DNA of 64,000 nt. Origin: Patescibacteria group bacterium. Its GTDB lineage: Bacteria > Patescibacteriota > Microgenomatia > UBA1406 > GWC2-37-13. A program made the translations under genes and the position numbers. The notes under the pieces were generated by a model, which was not told the origin of the DNA, did no database searches, and worked only from the letters and a program-made list of their open reading frames with translations. The stretch spans positions 62,001 to 126,000 of the forward strand of contig BPJD01000001.1 of NCBI GenBank assembly GCA_026004435.1, given 5' to 3'. This document shows, in pieces, positions 6,998 through 15,566 of this stretch (position 1 is its first letter; each line of letters opens with the position of its first letter).

Positions 6998-7741
6998 TTA
7001 AGCAAAAAGTCTTGGAAAAGAGAGCTTAATAACAAAATATTCTTGTGGGCAAATAGGTTTCAAAGACAGAAACTGAACAGCTCTTTTATCTATGGAATAA
7101 GAACAATTGTTGTTTTCACCTTGATAACTACTGGTAAAACATTCTAACTCAGGCTGGCTCGGCAAATTATCGGGCAAAATAAATGTTGCCTCAACCTTTT
7201 CTATAGGAACTGTCCAATCTTCTCCAAGAATACTCCAGTAAAGCTGATCCTTATCGTCTAAATATCTAAAAGATCCTTTTGCTCTGTATCTTATGATATA
7301 CTTTTGCCTGCCAGTAAAAAGCTTTTCTCCACCTCCTATCCGGATGTCAACTGTTTCATCTGATTTTTCTGAATAAAAATGTTGCTTATTTCCATTTTTG
7401 TCTACTACTTCTAATTCAGATATATCCATTTCATATTCATCTAGACCAATTCTAAAGACATAGGGAATATAACGATAAAAGAAATGTTCATAATTTTTAC
7501 CAAAATCATAATCTATCTCTTCCTCGACCTTAATTTCAGAAGAAGGGAAAACCCAGATTTTAGCTTTAAAGCTTTTTGCTATCTTGTCATTAGGAGAGGT
7601 AACAGAATAATATCGTTCTTGGATGGTTGTAATTGAGTAATTAACTGATTCTGTTATTTTGATCTCTAATGCCTTAATAGAGGAAACTAATCCGATCAAG
7701 AGTAGAAATATAAAAACCTTAAAAACTCTTGTCATTTTCAT
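6998..7741 (-). CDS. Secreted DUF2207-type protein lacking the membrane tail
   Basis: A 247-aa exported protein: residues 1-25 form a signal peptide or anchor (VFKVFIFLLLIGLVSS), followed by a beta-rich domain with KAKIWVFPSSEIKVEEEIDYDFG, FFYRYIPYVF and KYIIRYRAKGSFRYLDDKDQLYWSILGEDWTVPIEKVEATFILP. This order (YDFG, then YRA-GA, then D-LYWN--G--W-VPI) is the extracellular domain of DUF2207 predicted membrane proteins. Typical members continue with transmembrane helices and a Gly-rich tail; this one stops after the domain. Function is unknown. It sits upstream of the TrpR-like gene, in the same orientation, 122 nt away. Confidence 0.6.
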   Translation of the reverse strand: MKMTRVFKVFIFLLLIGLVSSIKALEIKITESVNYSITTIQERYYSVTSPNDKIAKSFKAKIWVFPSSEIKVEEEIDYDFGKNYEHFFYRYIPYVFRIGLDEYEMDISELEVVDKNGNKQHFYSEKSDETVDIRIGGGEKLFTGRQKYIIRYRAKGSFRYLDDKDQLYWSILGEDWTVPIEKVEATFILPDNLPSQPELECFTSSYQGENNNCSYSIDKRAVQFLSLKPICPQEYFVIKLSFPRLFA

Positions 7742-7849
7742 TAAATTTTAGCAGATTTATTAAAAAATGGAGATGTCCACACTAGATGTGGATCAATGAT
7801 ACTCAATTTTATTTTTAAACTAGGTTTTATTATAATTGGTTTTGAGTTT

Positions 7850-8572
7850 ATGAGTATTAAACTAAAAAAATACCCGGAGACTCTTATTATTCCAGTATAC
7901 AATGAAGAACGAACAATTGAGTTTGTGTTAAAACAACTGATATCATTTGATCTGTTTTCTGAGATTATTGTCGTTGATGATGGCTCTTTGGATAATTCTT
8001 TATCAATACTTAAAAGGTACTCAGACAAGATTAAGATTATTGAGCTAAAAAAGAATTTTGGTAAGGCTTATGCTGTTTGCAGAGCAGTAGAGTCAGCATC
8101 TTTTGATTATATAGTTTTTTGCGATGCTGATTTGACTTCTTTCACTAGAAAGCACTTTGAGTCTCTTATTGCTCCGTTGAATTATGATCTGGCTGATCAG
8201 GTTCTGGCTATTAGAGAGTCTGATTATAACATATTTGCCAAGCTGACTGGAGAAAGAGCATACAGAAAAAAAGATTTAGTTAAGCATATAAAAAAAGTTG
8301 AGCACAGCAGGTTTAGTCTGGAGGTGTATCTTAACTCAGTGTTTAAAACAAAAAGAACTTACTTATTTTATTATCCTGGATTAAAGCAGTTAGGCAAGTC
8401 CAACAGCTGGATAGGCAAAATTCTTTTATTTGATGAGTATGTTAAGGAGGCTGATGAGATTTTAAAAGAAATTGCAAAACTAAATTATAAAAGTCGTGAC
8501 ATTAATCTGATGAAAAAACTTAAAGACAATATTAATAAATTTATAGGAAAACTTAAAAACATTAAGGCTTAA
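7850..8572 (+). CDS. Family 2 glycosyltransferase
   Basis: A GT-A fold enzyme. LIIPVYNEERTIEFVLKQL is followed by IIVVDDGSLDNSL and the DxD-type FCDADLTSF. It transfers a sugar from a nucleotide donor, probably onto a lipid or surface glycan. The DxD region is followed by a shortened acceptor domain (about 240 aa in total) and no C-terminal membrane helix. The ATG at 7850 is preferred to one at 7796 because a TATAAT at 7831-7836 lies 13 nt before it. The gene opens the surface glycan island. Confidence 0.8.
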   Translation: MSIKLKKYPETLIIPVYNEERTIEFVLKQLISFDLFSEIIVVDDGSLDNSLSILKRYSDKIKIIELKKNFGKAYAVCRAVESASFDYIVFCDADLTSFTRKHFESLIAPLNYDLADQVLAIRESDYNIFAKLTGERAYRKKDLVKHIKKVEHSRFSLEVYLNSVFKTKRTYLFYYPGLKQLGKSNSWIGKILLFDEYVKEADEILKEIAKLNYKSRDINLMKKLKDNINKFIGKLKNIKA

Positions 8573-8669
8573 ACCACTATGGGATTCCAACCCTTTTGTT
8601 TATATTGGTTTATTTTTATTCCTATAGTATGAATGAGTTTAAGTTGCTATAGGTATTTATTATATAACT

Positions 8670-10190
8670 ATGTTTTATAGTGATCAGTTTTTAGAAAAAA
8701 TTGTAGATGTTTTTAGGGAGGGTTATCTGTTGGTTTCAGATTTTGGTAGGTCAAGGTTTGTATTACCTTATGTAAGAGTAAATAGTTTTTTGCGTAGAGC
8801 AGACAACTTGACTGATCCAAAGGTGTTTAGGTCAGTTTTACTTAAACAAAGTTTGTCTAAAATATTAACTAACCAATGCTCTATTAGTTTTGTAACATAT
8901 GCGGCAAGTCCTCATACTACAGAGAAAATAGTGTTTAATCAAAAAACTATGCCTGGTCATTTTATTGTTTGGTGGATGAAGTCTAAAAATAAAAGTAAAC
9001 AGATTAAAGATCTAAAAAGGTTTGATTTTATTAAGTTATCAACATCTAGTTTGAGACACAATAAGCAGACTATAGATTTAATTGCTAAAAACATAGCGTT
9101 TTGCATTGATGTCTTTCTGACAAACTGTTCTCAACTCAAAGTTTTTCACGACAGAGGAATTTTATCTGATTATTTGACAATTTATGGTTTAGTTGGTTAT
9201 TCTCTGCCTGATTCTAGAAAAAGGTATGGTTTTTCTAGGGGATCTCAGAGTTCTCCCGAAGGCCATTTAAATATCGTACTTCATCAATTTAAAAAATATG
9301 TTGATTTATCTGTTTTGAAAAAACCCAAAGCAGATGAATGGCTTAAGCATTTGGGTCCAGTTGATACTGTTGTCTATAATCTTTTTAGGCTTGAGATTTC
9401 TGAAATCAACTCTTTGATTATTCAAGGCTTGGGGTATCATAATTTTTCTGTTGGTTTTGATAAAAATTGGCAGATATATGATACAAAAAAAAAGGTAAGT
9501 TTTTTTGAGGGGTTTTATATCTATTTTGATGAAAGGTTAGAAATATCAGATGTGTTGTTGATTCTTTCAAAATTAGTTAGATTTTACAATAAGTTGTATT
9601 ATCTGCTTAGCAAATATTTTAAAAAATTTTATCAATCATTTAACCTGCCTGAAAAACAAGAAATAATTCGTATTGAATTCCTGAAGTCAGTAGAAGAATT
9701 TCTGTTGAAGATTGATCTTAATTCTGGTAAAAATAATTGGCAACGGTCAGCTGAAAAATTTGTTGATTTTACCCTATCTCTTGCTCCCACATTTTTACAA
9801 GTAAAAAACTGGGTTCGTTATTCTAAAAAAAACAAGGAGAACCTTAAAATATTGTATCAAATCTATGTGGAAGAAAAGAAAAAATTGTCATTAGAGAGTT
9901 ATCAAAATAAATTAGTAAAAATGTTTATGCGTAAATATAATCTTGATAAAATTTCTGCATCTGCTCTATTAAGAATGAAATTGGATCTTTATAAAGAAGA
10001 ATCTGAATGGCAGACCATTCAGTTTACTATGCCAGAAACCATCTCTTTGTCTTATCTTATTTCTGATTACATTTATAAAGATGGTAAGGTCTATGCAGGT
10101 AAGTTAAGCATAGCTCCTCGTTTAATGACTCAAAAAGGTGTTTTTGAAGATTTGGCTGGAGTAATTATTCAAAGAGAAGCAGGTATTTAG
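8670..10190 (+). CDS. Uncharacterised 506-aa protein of the glycan island
   Basis: I do not recognise a family. The protein is soluble (no signal peptide or clear transmembrane helix) with a conserved-looking core: PGHFIVWWMKS near residue 96, LSDYLTIYGLVGYSLPDSR, then SRGSQSSPEGHLNIVLHQF near residue 192. The two histidine-containing motifs (PGH-IVWW and SPEGHLNIVLH) could form an active site. The C-terminal 200 residues are helical and Lys-rich. It lies between two glycosyltransferase genes on the same strand, so a role in glycan or precursor metabolism is a guess from context. An inverted repeat CCTATAG/CTATAGG (8621-8627, 8647-8653) precedes it. Confidence 0.5.
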   Translation: MFYSDQFLEKIVDVFREGYLLVSDFGRSRFVLPYVRVNSFLRRADNLTDPKVFRSVLLKQSLSKILTNQCSISFVTYAASPHTTEKIVFNQKTMPGHFIVWWMKSKNKSKQIKDLKRFDFIKLSTSSLRHNKQTIDLIAKNIAFCIDVFLTNCSQLKVFHDRGILSDYLTIYGLVGYSLPDSRKRYGFSRGSQSSPEGHLNIVLHQFKKYVDLSVLKKPKADEWLKHLGPVDTVVYNLFRLEISEINSLIIQGLGYHNFSVGFDKNWQIYDTKKKVSFFEGFYIYFDERLEISDVLLILSKLVRFYNKLYYLLSKYFKKFYQSFNLPEKQEIIRIEFLKSVEEFLLKIDLNSGKNNWQRSAEKFVDFTLSLAPTFLQVKNWVRYSKKNKENLKILYQIYVEEKKKLSLESYQNKLVKMFMRKYNLDKISASALLRMKLDLYKEESEWQTIQFTMPETISLSYLISDYIYKDGKVYAGKLSIAPRLMTQKGVFEDLAGVIIQREAGI

Positions 10191-10211
10191 TTGATTTTTC
10201 TTTTAACTTGA

Positions 10212-10217
10212 TACAAT
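10212..10217 (+). promoter_or_regulatory. -10 box of leaderless-type promoter (GT4 gene)
   Basis: TACAAT ends 7 nt before the ATG at 10225, so the transcript would start at or next to the start codon. Confidence 0.5.
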
Positions 10218-10224
10218 AAGCATA

Positions 10225-11160
10225 ATGAGAATTGTTTTCTTAACACCTAGTTTTTATCCAGAGGTTGGGGGTGTTGAAACTCATTGTTTTCAGGTTGGTA
10301 AGAGGTTGGTTAAGTTAGGCCATAGGGTAACTGTTATAACAGCTGTTAAAAATAAACAATTGCCTAACTCTGAGGTTATCTCTGGCATAGTTGTGAAGCG
10401 GTTTAATTTCAAGCAAGTAAAGTATCTAGGTTTAGTTGATATTTGGCTAAGACTAATAAGATTTTACAGTATTTTTAAATCAGCAGATATAATCCATATT
10501 CATGATGTTGTTATTTGGTATTTGCCTTTAAGACTTCTCCTTTTTAATAAAAAAGTCTACTCTACTTTCCATGGCTGGGAAGGAAAGTATCCGATTCCTT
10601 TAAAAAATATTTTATTGAAAAAATTTAGTCGGGCTGTAGTTCATAAGGTTATTTGTATAGGAAGTTTTATTGAGAAATATTATGGAGTTTCTGCTGATAA
10701 GGTTATTTATGGTGGAGTTGATTTAAATAAATTCTGTTCAGGCAAAAAAGTTAAAGGTAGTCTTGTTTATTTGGGCAGGCTAGAACAAGATACAGGTTTG
10801 CTGACATTTTTAAACTGGTATAAAAAACATAAGTTAGATTATCCTGATTTAGTTTTTTGTGGAGATGGAAGCCTGAATAAAATCTGCAAAGATTATGGCA
10901 GGGTTTTAGGTTTTGTTGATCCGGCAAAGATACTTAAAACAGCAGAGATTTGTGTCCCGGGCGGTTTTTTATCTGCTTTAGAGGCTTTAGCTTGTGGTTG
11001 TAAGATAAAGCTGTTTTGGCATAATCCTGTTAAAAAGGATTACTGGCTGCTTTCGCCTTTTTATGAACTTCAGTTTTCTCAAAAAAACTTAAAAGCATTT
11101 TTACAAAAATCAGATTGGTCTAATATTGTGAAAATTTATCTTAAGTTATGGGAAAGATAA
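10225..11160 (+). CDS. Family 4 glycosyltransferase (GT-B)
   Basis: A 311-aa enzyme. The N-terminal domain has the classic GT4 opening RIVFLTPSFYPEVGGVETHC and IIHIHDVV; the C-terminal donor domain has SLVYLGRLEQDTGLLTFLNWY and VPGGFLSALEALACGCKI, a variant of the E-x7-E nucleotide-sugar site. It is somewhat short for the family (usually 350-400 aa) because the donor domain is trimmed. It likely adds a hexose to a lipid-linked or surface glycan at the cytoplasmic face. It overlaps the next glycosyltransferase by 13 nt, indicating an operon. Confidence 0.85.
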   Translation: MRIVFLTPSFYPEVGGVETHCFQVGKRLVKLGHRVTVITAVKNKQLPNSEVISGIVVKRFNFKQVKYLGLVDIWLRLIRFYSIFKSADIIHIHDVVIWYLPLRLLLFNKKVYSTFHGWEGKYPIPLKNILLKKFSRAVVHKVICIGSFIEKYYGVSADKVIYGGVDLNKFCSGKKVKGSLVYLGRLEQDTGLLTFLNWYKKHKLDYPDLVFCGDGSLNKICKDYGRVLGFVDPAKILKTAEICVPGGFLSALEALACGCKIKLFWHNPVKKDYWLLSPFYELQFSQKNLKAFLQKSDWSNIVKIYLKLWER

Positions 11161-12125
11161 TCAAGGATACAGCTTTGGGAATATGCGTCTTTAATGAGGA
11201 GAAAACTTTAGATAAGACCTTAAGTTCAATTTTAGAGCAGTCAGCTTATCCTGAGAAAGTAATTATTGTTGATGGAGGTTCGACAGATAATACTCTTAAA
11301 ATAATTAATAGTTTTAAATCACAGTTTAAGGCAAAAAAAATAAAGTTTAATCAATTAATTTGTAAGGGCAGTTTAGCCGAGAGTAGAAATCTAGTTGTTA
11401 AGACAGCCTCAACTGAGATCATTGCCTTTACAGATGCTGGCTGTTATGCAAAAAAAAGTTGGTTTAGAGATCTTGTTTCTTGTCTACTTAACAGCTCTGA
11501 TGTTGAGATATCTGCTGGTTTTTATACTATGGCAACTAAGTCTCATTTTAGCCAAGCCTATGCTTGTTTTGTGGGTGTTTTGCCAAAGTATCTAGATGAA
11601 TATAGATTTTTGCCTTCCACAAGATCTGTTGCTATTAGAAGAACTGTTTTTGAAAAAATTGGATTGTTTAATGAGAAACTAAAGGTTGGTGAGGATACAG
11701 AATTCTTTTATAGAGCGGTTAAGCACAATATGAAAATTAAGGTATGCAAAAGCGCTCAAGTTGTTTGGTTTGAGCTGGCAGACATTAATTTATTTTCAGC
11801 CGCAAAGAAATTTTACAACTATGCTAAAGCAGATGCTTTAACTGGAATTATCTGGCATCCGAAGCAGGGTTTTTCTACGCACTTTATAAAAATACTTAGC
11901 GTTTATATAAGGTATCTTTTTTTTATTTTTTTAGTTTTTGTTAAATGGCAGTGGTTCTTTATAATTTATGGTATTTATCTTTTTTATTGTTATAATAAGT
12001 TTTTAAAAGAAAAAATTCCAGTAAGAACAAGAATTTATTTTCCTTTAATTCAGGTATTATCTGATTTTGCTGTAATGGCTGGTTTTTTTAATGGTTATAT
12101 TAGTGCTAAATTAAATCAAAATTAA
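11148..12125 (+). CDS. Family 2 glycosyltransferase with C-terminal membrane segments
   Basis: A 325-aa GT-A enzyme. LGICVFNEEKTLDKTLSSIL, VIIVDGGSTDNTL and FTDAGCYAKKSWFRDLV give the nucleotide-binding and acidic metal-site regions; FLPSTRSVAIRRTVFEKIGLFNEKLKVGEDTEFFYRA is the acceptor-side ED motif. The last 75 residues form two hydrophobic helices (IRYLFFIFLVFVKWQWFFIIYGIYLF), so it is probably membrane-attached. The start overlaps the preceding GT4 gene by 13 nt. It probably extends a surface polysaccharide or lipid-linked oligosaccharide. Confidence 0.85.
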   Translation: MGKIIKDTALGICVFNEEKTLDKTLSSILEQSAYPEKVIIVDGGSTDNTLKIINSFKSQFKAKKIKFNQLICKGSLAESRNLVVKTASTEIIAFTDAGCYAKKSWFRDLVSCLLNSSDVEISAGFYTMATKSHFSQAYACFVGVLPKYLDEYRFLPSTRSVAIRRTVFEKIGLFNEKLKVGEDTEFFYRAVKHNMKIKVCKSAQVVWFELADINLFSAAKKFYNYAKADALTGIIWHPKQGFSTHFIKILSVYIRYLFFIFLVFVKWQWFFIIYGIYLFYCYNKFLKEKIPVRTRIYFPLIQVLSDFAVMAGFFNGYISAKLNQN

Positions 12126-12129
12126 GTTA

Positions 12130-12880
12130 ATGATATCAAGGTCAGAACAACTTAAAAAATTATTTACTAATTCTTCACCTACTGAAGCAGAATTAATGTC
12201 GGTCTTGGATAATTAAGTATTGCCTAGAAATCTATTATATTGCTTATTAGATCTTTTGTCAAAAATTAGGGTATATGAAGTTGTAGCCTTAACTGGTATA
12301 TCTGATTTAGATTCTGACAAAATTAGGTTAAGTAAAATTTTGGATGATGATTACAATAAATTGATGTTTAGTGTCTTGAGAAAATTATTAGCTTTAAAAA
12401 AACTGTCTGCTGAAAATTTGGAGGATGTTATAAAAAATGCGGTAGTTTCAATTAAAAATTTTATAGATACAGAGAAAAAAAATATTATTGGACTTCTAGG
12501 TATTTATTTTATTTGTGACTTTTCATCTTTGGAAAAGAAAAATCACCTACAATTAATTGAAAAATTTTTAGCTGCCTATTTTTTTTTATAATACTTTTGG
12601 AACTTATTATAATCTGGAAATTTTATCTCTAGATGATAAAAGAAATTTAGATGAGATAATCAGATACATAAGTCAAGAAATTTTAGATATTATTTTTGAA
12701 AGTTTAAAGATTAATAACATTGTAAGTTTAGAGGGTGACCTGTCTCTTTATAGAGAGTCTGAGTTTTCTATAGCTTATTTAGGATTGCTGGCAAGCTTTA
12801 AGAGTAAAGTTTCTGCATCTATTAATGATTTTTTAAAAAAAGTTGATAATCTTAAGGAAATAAGAGAAAGGTTATTTTAA
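12130..12880 (+). pseudogene. Disrupted gene for an unknown helical protein
   Basis: One reading frame starts at ATG 12130 (MISRSEQLKKLF...), meets an in-frame TAA at 12214-12216, and continues in the same frame to 12591. At a run of nine T (12579-12587) the frame changes, and an open frame then runs to TAA at 12880 (NTFGTYYNLEILSLDDKRNL ... KKVDNLKEIRERLF). Joined, it would encode about 250 residues of amphipathic helices. I do not recognise the family. Either the gene is decaying, or the nonamer T run is a sequencing error or slippage site and the stop is a genuine mutation. Confidence 0.6.
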
Positions 12881-12901
12881 ACTTTCTTTTAAGTTATCTT
12901 T

Positions 12902-14566
12902 ATGAAAAAATTAAATCTTGGCTGTGGGCAGGATTATAAAATAGGTTGGGTTAATGTTGATGCTGATCATAATGTAAAAGCTGATTTATACTTTGATGTA
13001 GCAAAAAAATTTCCCTTGAAAGATGAGTCTTTTGATTATATTTTAGCTCAAGATGTTCTAGAGCATCTTACTTTTCAGCAGGCAAAAATTTTTCTTTCTG
13101 AGTGCAAAAGAGTTTTGCGTGTTAATGGTGTTTTAGAAATTAGGGTTCCTAATTTATTTGATATTTTCAAAAGATTTAAGTCTGACCCAGAGGTTTTGTT
13201 TAAGTTTATCTACGGCAACACAGAGTCTCATAGCATTTATGGCCTTCATAAATATGGATACACGCTTAATACTCTTAAAAAACATCTTGCTTTGGCAGGT
13301 TTTAAGGTTATTGAGTCAAAATATAAGACTACTAATTTAATTGTAAAGTCTAAAAAAATCAAGTTTCCAAAACTTAAGTTTAGACTGGTCATAAGTTTGC
13401 TGGATTCAGGAGGCTATGGTGGATCTGAGATGTTTTTGTTGTCTTTGGCAAAAGAGATTAATCAAAGTTATAAAGTTCAGTTTCTAACACTTAATAATCA
13501 TCTGATTAACTCGAAACTAAAGTCAAATAAAATCAAATTTACATCTATTGGTTTTAGAAATGATTTAATAGGAGGCTTTAAGGGCTTGATAAAATTTTTT
13601 TTACTACTTCCCTATTCTATTTTTAGTTATCTTAATATTTTAAAGGAATTAAAAAACAATGGTTATCAATCTATTCTTTTGCCGGGTTTTACTGATAAAA
13701 TCTTAATTACACCTTTGGCAAAACTGCTGGGGTTTGATGTAATTTGGCTGCAGTATGCTCCATTGGGAGATTTGTTAAAAAAATTTTTTTATCTGCCTAA
13801 AGTTCTATATAGAATATCAGTCAGGTTTGTTGATTTGTTAGTCTGTCCAACTAATTATGCTAAAACCAAGATTATACCTGAGTTGAGATTATCTGAAAGC
13901 AAAATCAGACAAATACCTTGCGGAACTGTTTTATTGTCAAGAGTGCAAAAAAAATCATATTTGTCAAAAAGAGAAACTTTAAGAAAAAAATTGAACTTAA
14001 AAGGTTTTGTTGCAGGTTGTGTATCTCGTTTGGATAAAGATAAAGGCCAAGATGTTTTGATAAAATCAGCTGTATATCTAAAAAGAAAGCTGCCGGAATT
14101 TACAATTGTTATAGTTGGGCAAGGCGGGCAGGAAGTCTATCTTAAAAGCTTAGTTAATAAACTTGGTTTACAGCAGTATGTTAGGTTTACTGAATTTTAT
14201 GAAGATGTCTACGAAATATTAAGCTGTTTTGATTTATTTGTATTCCCAACAAGGTGGGGTTTAGAGGGTTTTGGTTTGGCTCCGTTTGAGGCTGTGGCAG
14301 TTGGTATTCCAGTTATTTTAGCTGATCACCCTGTCTTAAGAGAGATCTGGAAGAATCAAGACTGGTTTTTTAAGCCTACTCCAAAGATTTTAGCTAAAAA
14401 AATCTATCAGATCTATAATTTAGACAAACAAGAAATCATTGTCCAACAAAAACAACTGCTTAGGCAGTATGATATTAAAAAAATTTCAAAGTTGTATCTT
14501 GAAGAATTGTTGAACTTAGCTAAAATCAGATCAATTTTGATTAAAGCATATAAAGTAAAACTTTAA
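12902..14566 (+). CDS. Fusion: SAM methyltransferase + family 4 glycosyltransferase
   Basis: A 554-aa two-domain protein. Residues 1-145 form a class I methyltransferase: KLNLGCGQDYKIGWVNVD is motif I, FDYILAQDVLEHL is the motif typical of Methyltransf_11, and ECKRVLRVNGVLEIRVPN is motif post-III. Residues about 165-540 form a GT-B glycosyltransferase: LVISLLDSGGYGGSEMFLLSL, then CVSRLDKDKGQDVLIKSA, then FPTRWGLEGFGLAPFEAVAV, the donor-site E-x7-E. The pairing suggests glycan extension coupled to O-methylation or chain capping. No linker stop or frameshift is seen. It lies in the glycan island between a disrupted gene and a DPM1-like gene. Confidence 0.85.
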   Translation: MKKLNLGCGQDYKIGWVNVDADHNVKADLYFDVAKKFPLKDESFDYILAQDVLEHLTFQQAKIFLSECKRVLRVNGVLEIRVPNLFDIFKRFKSDPEVLFKFIYGNTESHSIYGLHKYGYTLNTLKKHLALAGFKVIESKYKTTNLIVKSKKIKFPKLKFRLVISLLDSGGYGGSEMFLLSLAKEINQSYKVQFLTLNNHLINSKLKSNKIKFTSIGFRNDLIGGFKGLIKFFLLLPYSIFSYLNILKELKNNGYQSILLPGFTDKILITPLAKLLGFDVIWLQYAPLGDLLKKFFYLPKVLYRISVRFVDLLVCPTNYAKTKIIPELRLSESKIRQIPCGTVLLSRVQKKSYLSKRETLRKKLNLKGFVAGCVSRLDKDKGQDVLIKSAVYLKRKLPEFTIVIVGQGGQEVYLKSLVNKLGLQQYVRFTEFYEDVYEILSCFDLFVFPTRWGLEGFGLAPFEAVAVGIPVILADHPVLREIWKNQDWFFKPTPKILAKKIYQIYNLDKQEIIVQQKQLLRQYDIKKISKLYLEELLNLAKIRSILIKAYKVKL

Positions 14567-14696
14567 TAATTAAATTATAAAAGTTTTTAAGCTGTTTTTG
14601 TCTGCTATAATTATTTAGTTATTAGTAAGTTTTGTTTTAAACGCTCTATTTTTTTAGTTTATTGTATTAGTTTTTAACTAATTGTTTATTTAAAAA

Positions 14697-15416
14697 ATGA
14701 TTTTTAAAACAGTATCTATTGTTATCCCTGTTTATAATGAAGAAAAATTTATTGAAGCAACTATTAAAAAAGTATTAAAGGCAGACAGTTGTGCTTTAAA
14801 AAAGGAGATTATTGTAGTAGATGATTGTTCTACAGATAAAACTAGGCAGATTTTAAGACTGTTGAAAAAAAAGCATAAAGAACTACAACTAATTTTTAAA
14901 GAAAAGAATGAAGGCAAAGGATCAGCCTTAAAGTTGGGTTTTTTAAGATCAAAAGGTGATATTGTCTTAATTCAAGACGCTGACTTAGAGTATAATCCAG
15001 ATGATTATCCAAATCTTTTGGAACCTTTTTTAAAAAATCAGGCTGATGTTGTCTATGGTTCACGCTTTATCTCAGATCGTCCTCACAGGGTACTTTATTT
15101 CTGGCATTATGTAGCAAATCTATTTCTTACACTTTTGTCAAATGCACTTACAAACCTTAACCTTACTGATATGGAATCAGGCTACAAAGTTTTTAAAGGA
15201 GATTTAATAAGAAAAATAGCGCCAAAACTTGAGTCAAAGCGTTTTGGTTTTGAACCTGAGATAACAGCCAGAATTGCAAAGATAAAAGGAATAAAGATCT
15301 ATGAGGTTGGAATCTCCTACTGGGGAAGAACCTATGAAGAAGGTAAAAAGATAAATTGGAAGGATGGGGTTAGAGCTGTCTGGGAGATTGTTAATTATAA
15401 TTTGCTTTTAAAATGA
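14697..15416 (+). CDS. Dolichyl-phosphate mannose synthase-like family 2 glycosyltransferase
   Basis: A 239-aa GT-A enzyme of the DPM1 type. VSIVIPVYNEEKFIEATIKK, EIIVVDDCSTDKTRQIL, KNEGKGSALKLGF and IQDADLEYNPDDYPNLL (DAD metal site) are all present, followed by VVYGSRF and the GYKVFKGDLIR and RFGFEPEITARI motifs typical of polyprenyl-phosphate glycosyltransferases. There is no C-terminal GtrA-like membrane domain. The expected product is a polyprenyl-phosphate sugar, the donor used by GT-C/PMT enzymes. Several of those lie directly downstream on the other strand, so a pathway link is likely. Confidence 0.88.
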   Translation: MIFKTVSIVIPVYNEEKFIEATIKKVLKADSCALKKEIIVVDDCSTDKTRQILRLLKKKHKELQLIFKEKNEGKGSALKLGFLRSKGDIVLIQDADLEYNPDDYPNLLEPFLKNQADVVYGSRFISDRPHRVLYFWHYVANLFLTLLSNALTNLNLTDMESGYKVFKGDLIRKIAPKLESKRFGFEPEITARIAKIKGIKIYEVGISYWGRTYEEGKKINWKDGVRAVWEIVNYNLLLK

Positions 15417-15566
15417 AAGAAAACAACTTTAAAGCTTTTTTTGAAAAAAAGATTTGCTTTATTCATTTTTTTATTCTTTACTCCATACTTTCTTGAAAAC
15501 AAGCCTATAAACCCCAAAGATATGCAGTTTGTAGTTTTTTTAGTTTTTAAGCTCTATTGTTTTAAC

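Noticed and set aside
7741-8028. Minus-strand 95-codon frame
   Set aside because: It is antisense to the 5' part of the family 2 glycosyltransferase and has no protein-like features.
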